Positions 1-12,445 of a stretch of DNA of 64,000 nucleotides are shown here, piece by piece. How positions within the stretch are numbered: the stretch's first letter is position 1; each line of letters opens with the position of its first letter. The notes under the pieces are model-generated. The model was not told where the DNA came from. It ran no database searches and worked only from the letters and a program-made list of their open reading frames with translations. Source of the stretch: Plasmopara viticola (Eukaryota > Oomycota > Peronosporomycetes > Peronosporales > Peronosporaceae); the NCBI GenBank assembly GCA_001695595.3, contig MBPM02000079.1, forward strand, positions 186,001-250,000, in the 5' to 3' direction. The position numbers and the translations under genes were made by a program.

Positions 1-1116
1 ACGACGCTCAGTAACGCCAATGTCCAAGTATGTGCTGTCTCGACGGCGTCCAGTGATGGCAGTGGCAGTAGTTTATTGGCCATAATCTTGGGCGTCTGTT
101 GCAGTGTGTTAGTGCTCGCAATCGTGGCGTTTGTGTGGTACCGCAAGAAATACGGCGGTCGGTTGTTTGGGTCGACTAAAGGAGGCTCGACGCTTTTTGG
201 GACCGACATGAACTCAAGTCTCACGGGCGGGGATACGACGTTTGGGTCCTCGATTTGGGACGACCCGGATCTCTTGGCGGCACGCATTGAACATCGCGAC
301 ATTGAAGCCATTAAATTGCTCTCGCGGGGTGGGTTTGGCGAAGTGTGGCTTGGCCTCTATATGAATGAAAACGTGGCAATCAAGCGATTGTTAAACGACA
401 AGAAATCCATGCAAGATGCCTTGGCCTTTGCCACGGAAGTCAAGGTCATGGCACGTCTCGATCATCCCAAGATTGTGCACTTTATTGGCGTGTCGTGGAC
501 AAATGCCTTGACGATTCAAGCCGTGACAGAGTTTATGGATTGTGGGGATCTCAAGTCGCTGCTCGACTCGACGCGTGCGAGTTCCTTGACGTGGGCAAAT
601 CTCAAGTGTCAAATTGCCATCGATGTGGCCGATGCGCTCGTGTACCTCCACACGCTCAATCCCAAGCTCATTCACCGCGATTTAAAGTCGCGCAATGTGT
701 TGATCGATGCCCAAAGTGGGGCAAAACTCAGTGATTTCGGTATTTCGCGCAACCGCAGCTTTGACGAAACCATGACGGCAGGCGTCGGGACAGCGCGGTG
801 GATTGCGCCCGAAGTGATTCTCGGGGGCCACTACACCGAATTTGCCGACGTGTACTCGTTTGGGGTCGTCATGTCAGAGCTCGACACGTGCAAAGCGCCG
901 TTTCATGACGCGATCAACACCAATGGGGGCAAGATGCAGGACGTGACCATCTTGCAGCTCGTGTCAGCGGGCAAATTGCAGCCGAGTTTCAGTGACTCGT
1001 GTCCTCCTTCGATTGTCAAGTTGGCCCGCGCGTGCTTGTCGTTTGACCCGGCACAGCGGCCAAGCGCCATTCACGTTTCGTACGAGCTGCGCAAGATCAT
1101 GAAGGACGAATTGTAA
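1..1116 (+). CDS. Transmembrane TKL-type serine/threonine protein kinase, 5' end outside the window
   Basis: The reading frame is open from base 1 to the TAA at 1114-1116 and has no ATG near its start, so the gene begins upstream. Counting residues from base 1, a short Ser/Gly-rich stretch is followed by a hydrophobic segment (about 25-46) ending in a basic stop-transfer motif (WYRKKYGGR). A complete kinase domain follows: glycine loop GGFGEV at 110-115, ATP-binding Lys at 128 (VAIKRL), HRDLKSRN from 224, DFG at 244-246 and APE at 268-270. The sequence APEV, DVYSFGVVMSEL and the LSFDPAQRPS ending are typical of tyrosine-kinase-like kinases, a family expanded in oomycetes. The likely role is a membrane kinase with an outside N-terminal part and an inside kinase domain. 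The ligand and pathway are unknown. All catalytic motifs are present, so it should be active. Confidence 0.9.
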   Translation, partial: TTLSNANVQVCAVSTASSDGSGSSLLAIILGVCCSVLVLAIVAFVWYRKKYGGRLFGSTKGGSTLFGTDMNSSLTGGDTTFGSSIWDDPDLLAARIEHRDIEAIKLLSRGGFGEVWLGLYMNENVAIKRLLNDKKSMQDALAFATEVKVMARLDHPKIVHFIGVSWTNALTIQAVTEFMDCGDLKSLLDSTRASSLTWANLKCQIAIDVADALVYLHTLNPKLIHRDLKSRNVLIDAQSGAKLSDFGISRNRSFDETMTAGVGTARWIAPEVILGGHYTEFADVYSFGVVMSELDTCKAPFHDAINTNGGKMQDVTILQLVSAGKLQPSFSDSCPPSIVKLARACLSFDPAQRPSAIHVSYELRKIMKDEL

Positions 1117-1250
1117 CCGTGAATGTAGATATTGTGATGGCAAGACGTTCATTAGTTGTTTAGTTCCCTTACGTAGTCTAAGAAAAGGCCACAAATTCTT
1201 GACCTACTTCGTCCAGGCTCTGAAAATTGCACCATTTTCCGCTCACCACG

Positions 1251-3239
1251 TCACAGTTTCGGTGTTGGTTTGTGATTTAGCAATTGCTGTGCAACGCTCA
1301 TTTCAGGAAAAGATTTACTGTTAGCAATGGTGCTCAGTCGATCAAGCAGCCCTTTTTTCTTTTTCTTGTACTTTGTAAACAAGATCTTGGCCAATTCTCG
1401 GACGTCGTAGCTGCTATGTGTTTCCTTGTACTTGAGAACGTACCGAAGCAACGGATTGACGTACTTGAGGGTGGGGTCCAACTTGTATCCGAGTCCCACC
1501 ATTTCACACACTTTTTCAGGCGCAACATGAGCGTCCGCCCAATACACCCGCACCAGTTCTTGAGTACTGGGTCCAAAGAAAGCCGAGCCAATCATTAGAG
1601 TGATGGCACGACTTGTCTCTGGGACTTCGTGTTGCAGTGATTGAAGCGGCTTGATGAGCCGAGCGACGTCGAGTGGCTTAGTTTCATCCACTTTGCCGTT
1701 CCGATGCATAATCTTTTCAAGCAGTAGACGGAAGTCCATACTGGCATCATTTAGCTTTCGATTGTCGGTATAATACTTTGCCCATAGAACAAAGACATTG
1801 CTTGGCCCGTCAAACACTGGCGGGAGAAGCTGCCAAAAGTCCATGGGATCCCTTGCTCTCATCTCCCATTGTTTATACACTGCTTTGCTAATGATGGGAT
1901 CCGAGGCCATCAACATGAGCACATCTTCAGCCAGTGGCTTTGTGTTGGCAGCCTGCCGGAGCGATTGGAGCACTTCGGCAAAACGTGCCTCTTTCATTTT
2001 CTTTGTACTCATTACGAGACGAAACACGTCGTGGGCAGAAAAAGCTTCGTTGACAGCATGTCGTCCCAAAAGGCTGTACGCATTCGCATAGGCAAACCAC
2101 TCTTTAAACTCGGGATTGTTTGCGATTTCACCTCGAAGCTGCAATTTCTGGAATCTCGTCCTTGGACTCTCTCGAGCCTCTGGCCACAGTTTAGTCACGG
2201 CGGCCATTGTTGCAGGATTGTCCCGCAGCATCTCTTCTCCCAAGTTTTCCAGGCCGGGCACCGATCGAAAATAGGCGTAGAGCGGCACCAATTGTTCATC
2301 CGATTGCTTGGTCTTGAGTAATTGAATGAGCTCATGGTCGGTCATGCCATTCCCTTCGTTTCGAAGCTTCACGACGTGTAGAAGCCAAGCGCGAAAGTAG
2401 CGATTTGGCTCGAGAATGCCCTCTTTGTTTACAAAAGGCAAGAGCTTGAACGCTTCCGCCGGATCCATCTGCATCCACGTCTTGTCGAGGACACGAAAGA
2501 GCGACACGTCACTCAACGTGCCCCCTGCAGCTCGGTACGCTTGAATATAGTCGAGCCATTGGTGAAACGCATTCGTATTACCGACCTGCTTGTCAAGGTG
2601 CAACTTCCAATAGATCGTCTCGGGCTTCTCATCAGCTTCTAGCCACGTTTTATACACGAGTTTGGCGGTCGCGGGGTTCAACGCCATGTCCACTAGCGCC
2701 TGCTCGGCAAACGTATGCATCCCCGGGATCGTTCGAATGTACGCATACAATGGGATCAATTCGGCCTTTGACTGATGGGCTTGCAACAATTGCATGATTG
2801 CGTGATCGTCAAAGGAAAAGCCTTGCCGTCGGAGCTTTACGACACGCAAGAGCCAATCTCGAAATTCCGGACTCTCTTGAAACTTGCCGCCAGTCTTTAC
2901 GACGCGTAAATGCTCAAACGCTTTCGTTGGGTTCGATCGCCACCACGCGTACTTGTACATGAGCTTGTCGATATATTCGGCCAGTTTTTGACCCACCTTG
3001 GTGGTCCAAAAAGGTTTAAAAGTGTCGTGAAGACTTGACCAAGCTCGCTCTTCCTCGTGCGTGGCGAGGTGAGTGCTCGTTGCTTGGGTTTGCGCACCCT
3101 TGACATTGAAAGGTGCATGCATTGTCGTGTCATTATCGTACATGGACGCATTGAGAGCATGGGACTCCTTCAATTGACTTGCATTTGAATGGAAGCCGAA
3201 ACATAGGCTAATTCCAAGAAGGAAGACCAAGACATGCAT
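1251..3239 (-). CDS. Secreted WY/LWY-type repeat protein with EER motif but no RxLR (effector candidate)
   Basis: A single 662-aa frame starts at an ATG followed by a clear signal peptide (about residues 1-20, hydrophobic MHVLVFLLGISLCFGF). An acidic HEEER motif lies at 61-65, where RxLR effectors carry their EER, but I see no RxLR or RxLS upstream. The rest is helical and built from repeated modules. Each has a conserved Trp in the pattern F-x-x-W-(L/F) (FRDWLLRVVKLR, FHQWLDYIQAYR, FRAWLLHVVKLR, FKEWFAYANAYS, FVLWAKYYTDNR) and a downstream PLYAY-type or Tyr-rich helix. This is the look of tandem WY/LWY modules of oomycete effectors. By family knowledge such proteins act inside host plant cells; the target here is unknown. 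It is related in style, not closely in sequence, to the 539-aa family downstream. Confidence 0.8.
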   Translation of the reverse strand: MHVLVFLLGISLCFGFHSNASQLKESHALNASMYDNDTTMHAPFNVKGAQTQATSTHLATHEEERAWSSLHDTFKPFWTTKVGQKLAEYIDKLMYKYAWWRSNPTKAFEHLRVVKTGGKFQESPEFRDWLLRVVKLRRQGFSFDDHAIMQLLQAHQSKAELIPLYAYIRTIPGMHTFAEQALVDMALNPATAKLVYKTWLEADEKPETIYWKLHLDKQVGNTNAFHQWLDYIQAYRAAGGTLSDVSLFRVLDKTWMQMDPAEAFKLLPFVNKEGILEPNRYFRAWLLHVVKLRNEGNGMTDHELIQLLKTKQSDEQLVPLYAYFRSVPGLENLGEEMLRDNPATMAAVTKLWPEARESPRTRFQKLQLRGEIANNPEFKEWFAYANAYSLLGRHAVNEAFSAHDVFRLVMSTKKMKEARFAEVLQSLRQAANTKPLAEDVLMLMASDPIISKAVYKQWEMRARDPMDFWQLLPPVFDGPSNVFVLWAKYYTDNRKLNDASMDFRLLLEKIMHRNGKVDETKPLDVARLIKPLQSLQHEVPETSRAITLMIGSAFFGPSTQELVRVYWADAHVAPEKVCEMVGLGYKLDPTLKYVNPLLRYVLKYKETHSSYDVRELAKILFTKYKKKKKGLLDRLSTIANSKSFPEMSVAQQLLNHKPTPKL

Positions 3240-4947
3240 GGCAAGAGGTTGATTTTAGAGTGAGGACAGCGCTTACCACGATTTGTGGCATAATTGGCTA
3301 AAAAGAAACGAAACCGGGCTCTAAATCGTCTCTAAACGCCGGCGCATCTCGTGCGACTGTCTCTCAAACTGCGCGCATCTCTTATGGTCGATCCTGATCC
3401 ATACGGTGCTTTTCTTTGTTTATCGTGCTCGAGCGTAGATCGTGACTTGCAAGTGATGAAGGAAGGTAGCATTGGTATTTAAGGCACAAAACTCACATCA
3501 AGGTACGAGACGACGCTATAAAAGCTCGTTGATTCAAGCCTCAACTCTTAGAACGGAGATTTCGCGCGGCGAAAACCCTATTAAGGAACAACAAGTTACA
3601 CTTCACAATGCTAACAAGAACTTCGCTAAAAAGCCATAAGACGCATCGCTCGATACTGCGCCTTGATTGAAGTATCTGTGTTAATCGATTTGGGGAATGC
3701 TATGGCGCCCTGCGCTTTATAAATTCTCGACAGGTTTACACCCAGCCGTTAAGGAATTGACAAGAAAGAGCTCCCATATGGTATAGAGAAAGCTAGCAAA
3801 TCCTTCGAGTATAGACATTAGAGATATTTTTTAGTTAAGCTCAACATTGCAATGTCAGTCGGAAATTTCCCATCAACATGTCGCAACGCCAATTCAAACC
3901 GACGCTTTGAGTCAGCCTCGCAATTTTTGAACTCGTCAGAAGGCAAAGTGTTTATAATAAAATTGCCCCTTTCTGCCATTCGAGCGCAAGGCTAATTGGG
4001 TGAGCAAGCGCGCGAGGTACCACTGTCAACCTCTCCTATCACAGGCAAAGTTTGCTTGTTATGTCCTCGACACATGCATAGATGCGGAAGGCTCTTTGAA
4101 TGTCGCAAGCGAAATTGTAAGAAATAATATTTTATCTATCCGATAGCATGGCTTCACGTCGCTCGTGCATCCAAGAGTTAATATTTCTAATGACGCGAAG
4201 TGAGGGCGATTAGGCTATTCGCGACGCCTAAATACACAGCTATACCACTCGATTTGACACCTGGTCGTTACCTATGTGGAAGGAAAATCAGTCGATGGCA
4301 CGTTACCGCAGTCGAGCAAGCGTAGTGATACCTTAAAGTGCCAAAATCGAACTTCATGATATAGCATTTGAGGCATTGAAATTATAAATGTTCAAGAAAC
4401 TGTATATGTTACTACAAAGAAAGTATCATACCAGTCACACGACTAGCATTTATTTGCCATAATGTTACTTAGGTCTTTAATACAACAAGATTTTTGAAAG
4501 CTTTAAAAGTATAAATACAACACTAAGCAGGTGGCTTTAATCTCGTGTTAAAATTCACCTTAAACTTGCAACATTTTAAAGCCGACAAATTTTGTACAAG
4601 GCGACACTTCAGTTACGCTCAAGTTAATCGATCTAAGCACATTGGTGTGTAGCTTGGATCTAAAAAATAGGCGGTATAAGTTTGATTTGCAACATGGGCA
4701 TGAATGACAGCAAATCCAGCCGTCAACTCCGCGCAAGTGAAAGTTTTCAATAATATTGTTCTTGCCTTCTAAAAAAAAGACATGAACGTATTTTCCATCA
4801 ATTACTACATGCCTGAAATGTAAACAATTAGTGTCATACCAAAAATTCGTGTACTTTTCAGATTGCCAAGTTTCTCCACTTTAATTTTTTTTTCATGCAC
4901 ACGCTATATTCGCCAACTGCTCTCCTATTCCTGCGCTCTCCAGTTTT
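3240..4947. other. Intergenic stretch, no gene seen
   Basis: About 1.7 kb lies between the convergent 3' end of Arp3 and the 5' end of the WY/LWY-type gene. It has no long frame, no recognisable RNA gene and no clear repeat. The part next to 3239 should hold the promoter of the WY/LWY-type gene, but no match to the oomycete Inr consensus was found there. The region is AT-rich from about 4360 to 4900. Confidence 0.5.
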
Positions 4948-6272
4948 TCACATTGTGGCATTGAAAACAGGATTGTGGCGTGCAATGCGCGGACCTTCTT
5001 CATCGTATTGCGCTTTTGTGTGGCAGACGCGGTAAAAGTCAGGCGTCGACGCCACCATGCTCCCACCAAACCACACGGCAAACCGCTGCATGCGATGCGA
5101 CAAGACATTTACCTCGAGCGCTTCGGCATGTGCCTGTTGAAATTTCGAATGCAGCGCTAGATTCGCAGCCTGTCGCTCGTCAGCAAGACGTTTGATATCG
5201 CGCTGAAGACGGCGACCAAAGTCCTTGAACATCGTGCTCCCTCCAGACAAGACAATGTTCTTGTACAATCCACGACGCGTGTCAATGGGACACTTTAAAA
5301 TGGCTTCATCCACCACAGTCGGCAACGGCGTCGTAAAATCCGTCGAAAAGATCTCGGGATTGAAAAAAATCTCCGGCGCCAAGAACCGTTCGTACCCAAT
5401 ATCAATTTCCCACGGCTGTTTTGTACGCGGATGAAAATCCGAAAATTTCAAAAAGTATTTCTCTGGTTTCGCGTCATATTTTTTAAATTCTTTCGCAAGG
5501 TCCGAGCACACGTAGCTGTGTGCCTCCTTGATACGTTTCGCAACATCCAATGACTCCTCTGGGGGTACGGCTTCACCTCGATCGCGCACCATCTTTTGGA
5601 TAAAGTGCGTGACGTCGCGTCCTGCCAATGGAATGTGGCGAATGCAACTGCCAATGACGTAGCCATCGGCCACTGGAATCACGTGCGTCACGCCGTCGCC
5701 TGAGTCGATGACGGTTCCGGTGAGCGAGCGCTGAGTTGGATCCTTCACCTTGGGCCACGACGCGTACAGCGCCAGCACGGCTTGCACGGCAATGTAGAGA
5801 CCGGGGACGTTAAATGTCTCAAACATGATCTCGGCCGTGGCCTCGCGGTTCTCAGGTGGGTTCAAAGGCGGCTCTGTGAGCAGCATATAGTGCTCTTCGG
5901 GCTCACACCGCATGTGCTGGAAGAGACAACGCTGCCAGAGCTTTTCCATGTTGTCCCAGTTCTGCACAATGCCCTGGGCAATGGGATAGTTTACCTGGTG
6001 AGTGGAGGCGTGGTCGATTGCCTCATTGCCAATGTAAAAGTCGAGATCGTCAATGCCTTGGCGACTGCGCACAACATTCGAGTCACTACCACCCACTGCG
6101 ATGGTAGATGGGATGATGTAGCTAGGCTCGGCATTGCCAGCGTATCCCATCTTGGTGTATCTGTGAAGAAAACGTCGCAGCGGATGAATTGCAAGTATAG
6201 AGCGAGAGTTTTGTGGAGATTTACGCACCCTGTGCCATTGTCGATTACTACGGCGGGCTTGAATGACGCCAT
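4948..6272 (-). CDS. ARP3: Actin-related protein 3 (Arp2/3 complex), two exons
   Basis: Exon 1 is 6272-6229 and exon 2 is 6160-4948, separated by a 68-bp GT-AG intron (6228-6161, donor GTGCGT, acceptor CACAG). Joining them gives 418 aa, the usual Arp3 length. The start reads [15 protein letters not shown] followed by YTKMGYAGN, the actin-fold phosphate-binding loop. The end reads [11 protein letters not shown], as in Arp3. Arp3-specific blocks such as [41 protein letters not shown] and [15 protein letters not shown] are all present. Arp3 is one of the two actin-like subunits of the seven-protein Arp2/3 complex, which nucleates branched actin filaments in the cytoplasm. A continuous frame runs through the intron boundary from 6228, but its first residues are intron translation, so the spliced start is preferred. 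The gene looks intact. Confidence 0.95.
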
Positions 6273-9200
6273 CGTTGACAGGGAGGAAGGAAGAAGACGA
6301 AGCTTTGCTGATTATGGGCTCCCTCTTGCTGCACGTTGTTACGGAGTTGACACATCATATGTACACAAAACTACGGCCAGTACGCTAAAGTAGGATCACC
6401 ACATTTACCACCATCGTCGATAGCATAGAGATGCGTGCTCGCTCACCTTGAGCTACATCGAGCAAAAAAAGTGAGGCCGGCTTTCTTATAAAGACAACTG
6501 CTGAAAGTTGGGTGAACATTAACCGGAAGCCAAATAATGCCACAATGTCCGTACAAATAATTAAACGTAATTTTTTAGACCAACATGATAAGGGGCGTTT
6601 GTATAGTTACAATAGAAGCTGAATTGACCCCTCAAAAGGGCAAACTAAACGTTACGAACTAGACGAATTACCGTTAATGTAGACGCTTCATAGTGCTTGA
6701 AGGCGTGTGTCGGAGCACACCATCGGCTTTTTCAATACGATTGACGCACCCAATATTAAACGTGAGGTGTTTTAAGAGGCAACTAGATTGCGGGGATTTA
6801 TGTGAGCCCTTTTCGAAGTGTTGCCCACGCGCTTGATTGTGTTAGCGAGGTAATCCGAGTGGCCATACGGCAGCTGATAGCTTCACTGTTCTGGCCATGA
6901 GGCTGAGGGAGTATTAATCCTAAATTCAGGCGTCCGGTCGTGCCTGGATTTCACCACAAAGAGAAGCGACTATCCGACGGAGTTTGAAGATCTCGCACAA
7001 ACACGCGCGGCGGTAGATTAGACTATTAGCTCACTAACCTTATCGTCAAAAGCTTTCATCCTTTTGTTGAGGGCCACCTAGCCGACAGGGCCGCACACAT
7101 TTGGTCAGGCCCGAGCATATTTTTTTCACAAAGAAGAAGTAGGCCGAGACAGAAGTGGCTTTGTATGGTCCTTCTTGATCGACAAGGCCAAAACCACTTC
7201 CGTGTGGAGTAAAAAGGGAGGTAATTTACTTTTGTTGACGAGCCATGATTTCCATAAGTATCAATGAACCAGCTATAGGATTATGCTTTGAATACCACGT
7301 GAATTTCACGCACCACGTGGCTGCTCTCCGATCGAACGCGTTTGCCTGGTGAACCAGAGCTCATGACCAATATTCTCGTTGAGATTTTAGAGCACGAGGA
7401 GCAGTCAAAGCTTAATATGAATTGATCAATATTAGATCTATGGGAAAACTATAAGTTCGTGGTCGACTAAAAAGCTACGGTAGTACTATGGATGCCTATA
7501 GAAATAGGGCTGCGCCCTCGAAGTATACTCATCATGAGGTAAAGGGCCAGCTTGATAGTTCCGCAGATAAATGCGTGTGTGGACTGACGCATTTGTTTAG
7601 CGACTCAAAAAAGTGAAGGCTCGTTTTCGGCACTGGAAATCGTACTTGTTGCACTTGTGCCTTGTTAATTTTCTAACGATAAAAAATATATTAGCGCACT
7701 GAGAACAAAGATACTGCAGCTATATTCGCTACTTCAACTTTGCGTCAGCGTAAAAGAAGTCGATAAACGAATGGAGAGGTACCATACCTTTGGCAAAAGT
7801 TTGATAGGCCAAACTCGTCGTTGACTGCCAGTAGACTTTTAATCTGCAACATATATTCGCAACATCATGTTTCAGTGAGATCTGCTGGACGTGGAGGCTT
7901 CAGCAGCGGTCACCATGGACCTCGAGATGAGAATGGAAGCATCCCTAGTGGTTTGAAGCTTCGAATAAAAGCATCTACAATAGTAAGGCAATCTTATTGA
8001 CGTGAGATGTAATACTCGTATAGATCTCGAAGTGTGGATTTTCCCTTTGCTTCACAGATAAAGGGTTTGTATTTGGCGACCGTGCTGCACGATAATACTT
8101 TCCACGTTAAAATGGCAATTGTTCTATTTACCGACAAGAGAAGGAAGACATTGTCATTCCCTCGTGTGGCGCACTGCGCACTCTTTGCCATGATGTTGCT
8201 CGCGATTGATATCTAGTGGATGCAACTCAGAAGCTAATGCATCGCAATGCCGAACCTCTCAGCTGTTTTAGCCAATACAGACACTGGGTGCCGCAGATCA
8301 AAGATCCCGTGGACTTTTTAATCCGATTTAAAAGCCAGTCGCATCTTACTCAATTTGCGCCCCTCGAGACAAAGATTAGACTTTGATCCTCCGTGCTAAA
8401 AATCTATTTCTGGCCTAAGTGGTGTTTGGCCTCTCGCGGCTGCACCCGCGAATGACCCGGTGCCAACGCTCTCGCATTTGCCTGAACCGGGTTATGATAC
8501 GGCTTAGATAAGTTCAAATATAATACCAAGTATATTAGCATTAAACGTATCAAACACACACGCTAAGCTTCTTATGGCTTTAGACTTAAATTACCCAATA
8601 CAGCGCGAGCTCAATTTAGTCTTAAAGAGAGCTGTAGCTAAACTAGTAGGTAGGTTACCACCCTGATGATCTAATTTTTAAATTTGTTTTTTTTTCTTCT
8701 TTTTTGGTTAGAAAATCCTGTCGATTATCTTGCATTTCGCGCTCGTATCTTAGAAACGTCTTTAACTTGTTTATGCCTTGTAGAATGGCTTTTATTAGCA
8801 AGCCGCTCGGCTAAAAAAATCATAACCACAATGTGTTGGCATTTAAGGATCGAAAGGGCTAGCCAGCCCATTTATGTAGAAAACTCGTCCGAGTCATTAA
8901 TCATAGTGATCCCCAGACCTATTTCTTAAGCTACGCACATGTCATCTCGCGCTTTTGACACGGATCACATTCGATACAGACGAGGCTTCAGTTGTGACAT
9001 GAGCTAGCTCATCGACTGGGTAACGCCATATTGCACCGGCAAAATTTCTTGGCTTGTATTCTTGTCGAGCTATATAGACGTGCCGTCGAGCTTACAGAGC
9101 ATTCATCGAAGGCATAATTTCAGACTTGTCTGGCCTTTAGCCATACCGGTAACCCCTTTTAAAAGTACACGCCGTGCACTGACTCCGGACCCTCCAAGTC

Positions 9201-10326
9201 GAAGACAGTTGCTCGACAAGCGCCGTACGTTGCCCTTTTTAGATCAAACAGATCGATGGTCTCGAAGAGACATTCCTCGTCGTATTCGCATTTTCCTGAT
9301 AAACTATTGATGCATAGTTGTGTAATCTGTGCATTTCCAGGTCATTTAAGCATTCACAATAAGAATGATTAAAAGGCTACCACACATACTTTTCCAGACC
9401 CATCTTTACGTAGAGCTTTATATACAATAATTGCAGGAACCCAAGATATTGATTGTTTTTTTTGCAAACGGCATGTCTTGGAACGATTTAAGTGACAGAA
9501 GCTCATTAAGTTTGTTCTTTTCAAGTTATGAGCGGTGAGACCTTACCTATAGGACAGTGTCGTTAAAAACTAGCAGCGGCAAGTATCGTACCAAATTTAG
9601 TCGAAATTTTTCGATGCTTTATCACTTGTACGACTCTTGTCATCGCAAATGCACTACAAATTCTGGTCAGATACATTACAGCTAGACGAAAGAGAACTAC
9701 GCTATTGTTGAGGTACCTTTGAGGTACATGCACATTTGGAGTGCTGAATGGTGTATCTGTTTGCAATAAGATCAATACAAAAGTCTGATGTTAGCGCAAT
9801 CTACAAAACAGCACACACTGATCGTCCGTATTCGTCAAGATCATGACATGATGAAATTTGATTAAATTAATTGGATATTGAATTAATTTCAAGAGCAAGA
9901 TGCAAAGGAGTGTGACAATTAGTTTATGCAAGTCAAATATGTGGCTTCAAGTACGTGTGTTGGAGATTAACTTTTAGAAAAAATGGTGGAGTAAAGTATT
10001 GCAAGGTTATTCATTTACCATTAGAGCACGCTCAATGTTATGCAGATAGCTTTGGTGGAATGGGGTGCTACGCAAAGGAGAACAGAAGGTTTGTGGATTG
10101 GCTTCAGTAATTTAGATCGCGATTAATGGAACCCTGTGACACAGATAGGAGCGAGGCAATACGAGCTCGTACTTGATGCCAAAAAAGAACGTGCTACAAA
10201 ACAAGAACTGCAGCATCTTGGTGTGGCGTACGAATTGTGAACGTGCACATTGTTGTCCGTAGCGATACTTGCCTACACAAACGTCTCTTAATGTAATGCT
10301 AATGTTCCCGTACGTTCCATGAAATA
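6273..10326. other. Long intergenic stretch, no gene seen
   Basis: About 4 kb with only short frames on both strands, none with a recognisable motif. The first few hundred bases upstream of 6272 should carry the Arp3 promoter, but no match to the oomycete Inr was found. At about 7295-7320 there are two CACGTG cores close together, which may be chance. The stretch at 8400-8900 (direct and inverted short repeats, T-rich tract at 8690) could be an old solo LTR, but I could not define its ends. Confidence 0.4.
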
Positions 10327-10636
10327 AATCCGTGTGATAATAAGTTGAACAGTCAGCTAAAATTATTAAACTTGCTAAAGCGATAAGTTGAAGCAGTAGC
10401 TCTTGCATCCATTTACTACAAAAACAATGATGATTTTTAATGTCAATTTGTATCAATCACAATAGCGACAGAATGTGTGGAATACACCATTTAGACCGCC
10501 ACTCTCTCAAATCTCTCATAGTAACCACTGTATTAAAGTGAAGTTGACAAAGGAGTTCATGCGACTAGATTTTCCTGGACTCGTCGTACACTCAGTATCG
10601 GGCTGTCTGGCTCGCAACGTACGTCGATTACGACGA

Positions 10637-12241
10637 TTAGCTGGTCCAATATCTCTTTAGTGTCAACGCTAAAGCATTCGCGCCCGTCATTTCTTTTTTT
10701 TTCAATTCTCTGTTCACCATGCTTAAAAGCGATTCGGAATCAGGGTAATACTTTTTCACGATCTGCGTAAGCAATGCCCTTGATTCCACGCTGTTGTGGT
10801 CATAGGCATACGCAAGCCAGATAGACAACGCCGGGTGCGTAAAAAGTTTGTTGCCAGCTTTATTCAGTCGAAGACGTACAAAAGCCTTGTCTTTGTCGAC
10901 ACCCTCCATTAGCCATTTTTGAAGGAGTGCCACTTTCAGTCCAGAGGCACGATCTATAACATGTGGGTTGGCTGTCTTCATGAATATCATGCTCGCTACT
11001 TGTTCCTCAGTCAAGTGACTTTGCAACGCTTCAAGTAAAGCAGCATCTGTCGCATGACGTCGCGCTTCAAACGCATACCACGTCTCTAACAGTGGCCCCT
11101 CGGTCATGTCTTCAGGTTTCATTTCTGCCAGATTGAGTCCAAGAATGGCAAGCACATCGTTTGTCGACTTTTTTTCATTCTCCCACTCGACAAACAGCTT
11201 TTCTAATGTGTTCAAAGCAGCTCCGCGCGTGATTGCGCTCTTTTGCGCTGACGCGAGGACGGTAACAAGGGCCTTGACTTTTACGCCACGCTGCTCCCAC
11301 AAGCTGTTTGCCATAGCGGTCACCAATTCCTTGTAATCGTGTTTCGTTAAAGAAAAGTCGGCGTAAGAAAGCCAGATGCTGATAGCTGGAGAATCTCCAA
11401 CGGCATGATCGGTGAAAACAGACGTCACGTATACGAGGGAGTCGTGTCTCTTTTCCGAGGCTACGTCGTCAAAGAGCGTTCTCAGCACCCGATTTTCAAT
11501 GCTTCCATTGTAGAAATCGACATTCGTAGCTCCGAGCATTTCAACCAAACGAACAAGGCCAAAGTTTTGCTTCAGCGTACGAAACAATTCATTGTAGATT
11601 GGCTGATCAGTAAGAAAACGTTTTCGTGGGAGCCGACGAGCAAACGAGAGATATGTCTCCAAGAGCGGGTTTTTGAAAACATTGCCCTCGTCGACATCAA
11701 GTTTCAAGGCACGAAAGACATCACGAGCACTCTAGTTCTCTTTCCAATCTTTAATTTGAAGGTTATAGTATTTTGTGGCCAAAGCTTTCGTCTTTGGAGA
11801 CGCTAGACCATCCTGTACAAACAAAGCCAGCTCATGATCGTTATAGTGTGTTTTGAGCTCGTGGAACAAGAAGTCATAAGCCTTTTCGGAGTCTTCGTGG
11901 GCGCCAAGGACATTGCTGGCCCACTTTTGATACTGCTCACTTGCAAATAGATCTTCCGAGTTCTTGTGGAATTTCTCGAAAACGTGGTTGACCACCTTTT
12001 CTCTGTCAGGAGAGAGCGCTGCACGCAGAGTTGGCGCCACATCCTCCACCACCAATGCATCCTTTGCAAAGACATAACCGTTAACCCTTTCCTCAAAGCG
12101 GTCAGTGGGAGTCTCCTCCGCTGACAAGCTCCTCATGTGACTCGAGCCTTGAGTATCCACCGCGACCGTGGCCTTCGTACTTGCCACGACAGTGAAAGCC
12201 GATAGCAACATGAAGCGGTGCAACAGTTTAGGCTGGAGCAT
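10637..12241 (-). pseudogene. RxLR-like/EER WY-type effector, copy 1, interrupted by one nonsense codon
   Basis: Two parts lie in the same frame: 12241-11735 (169 aa) and 11731-10637. They are separated only by a TAG at 11734-11732. In copies 2 and 3 the codon at this place encodes Lys (context NKSARDVF), so one A-to-T change explains the stop. The N-terminal part has the family signal peptide, the degenerate RSLS motif and DRFEER. The C-terminal part has the WY-like modules and ends in the conserved YW. No other break is visible; without the stop the frame spans 534 codons, close to the 539 aa of its paralogs. It may be a pseudogene, an allele that encodes a short secreted protein, or an assembly or read error. 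As written, only the N-terminal third is made. Confidence 0.85.
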
Positions 12242-12445
12242 CGCTTGATTAGTTGATTAATGATTAGTTACGGAGGACCAGATGCTACCTTCGGATCACT
12301 ATCCAGCTCATAATCATACGGTGCAATTGATTATATGCTATTAGATAGTGCTGAGCGGGCCTCCATCTCACTACTCGCTCATCTTGAGTTAAGTACGATT
12401 GATATAAATATATAGTTTAGAGCTTTGAGAACTGCGATCAAGATT

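Noticed and set aside
5782..6393. A 203-codon plus-strand frame opposite Arp3
   Set aside because: It overlaps the Arp3 coding strand in the wrong frame and has no motif.
7290..7320. Pair of CACGTG motifs as a regulatory site
   Set aside because: Too short and far from any gene to support a function.
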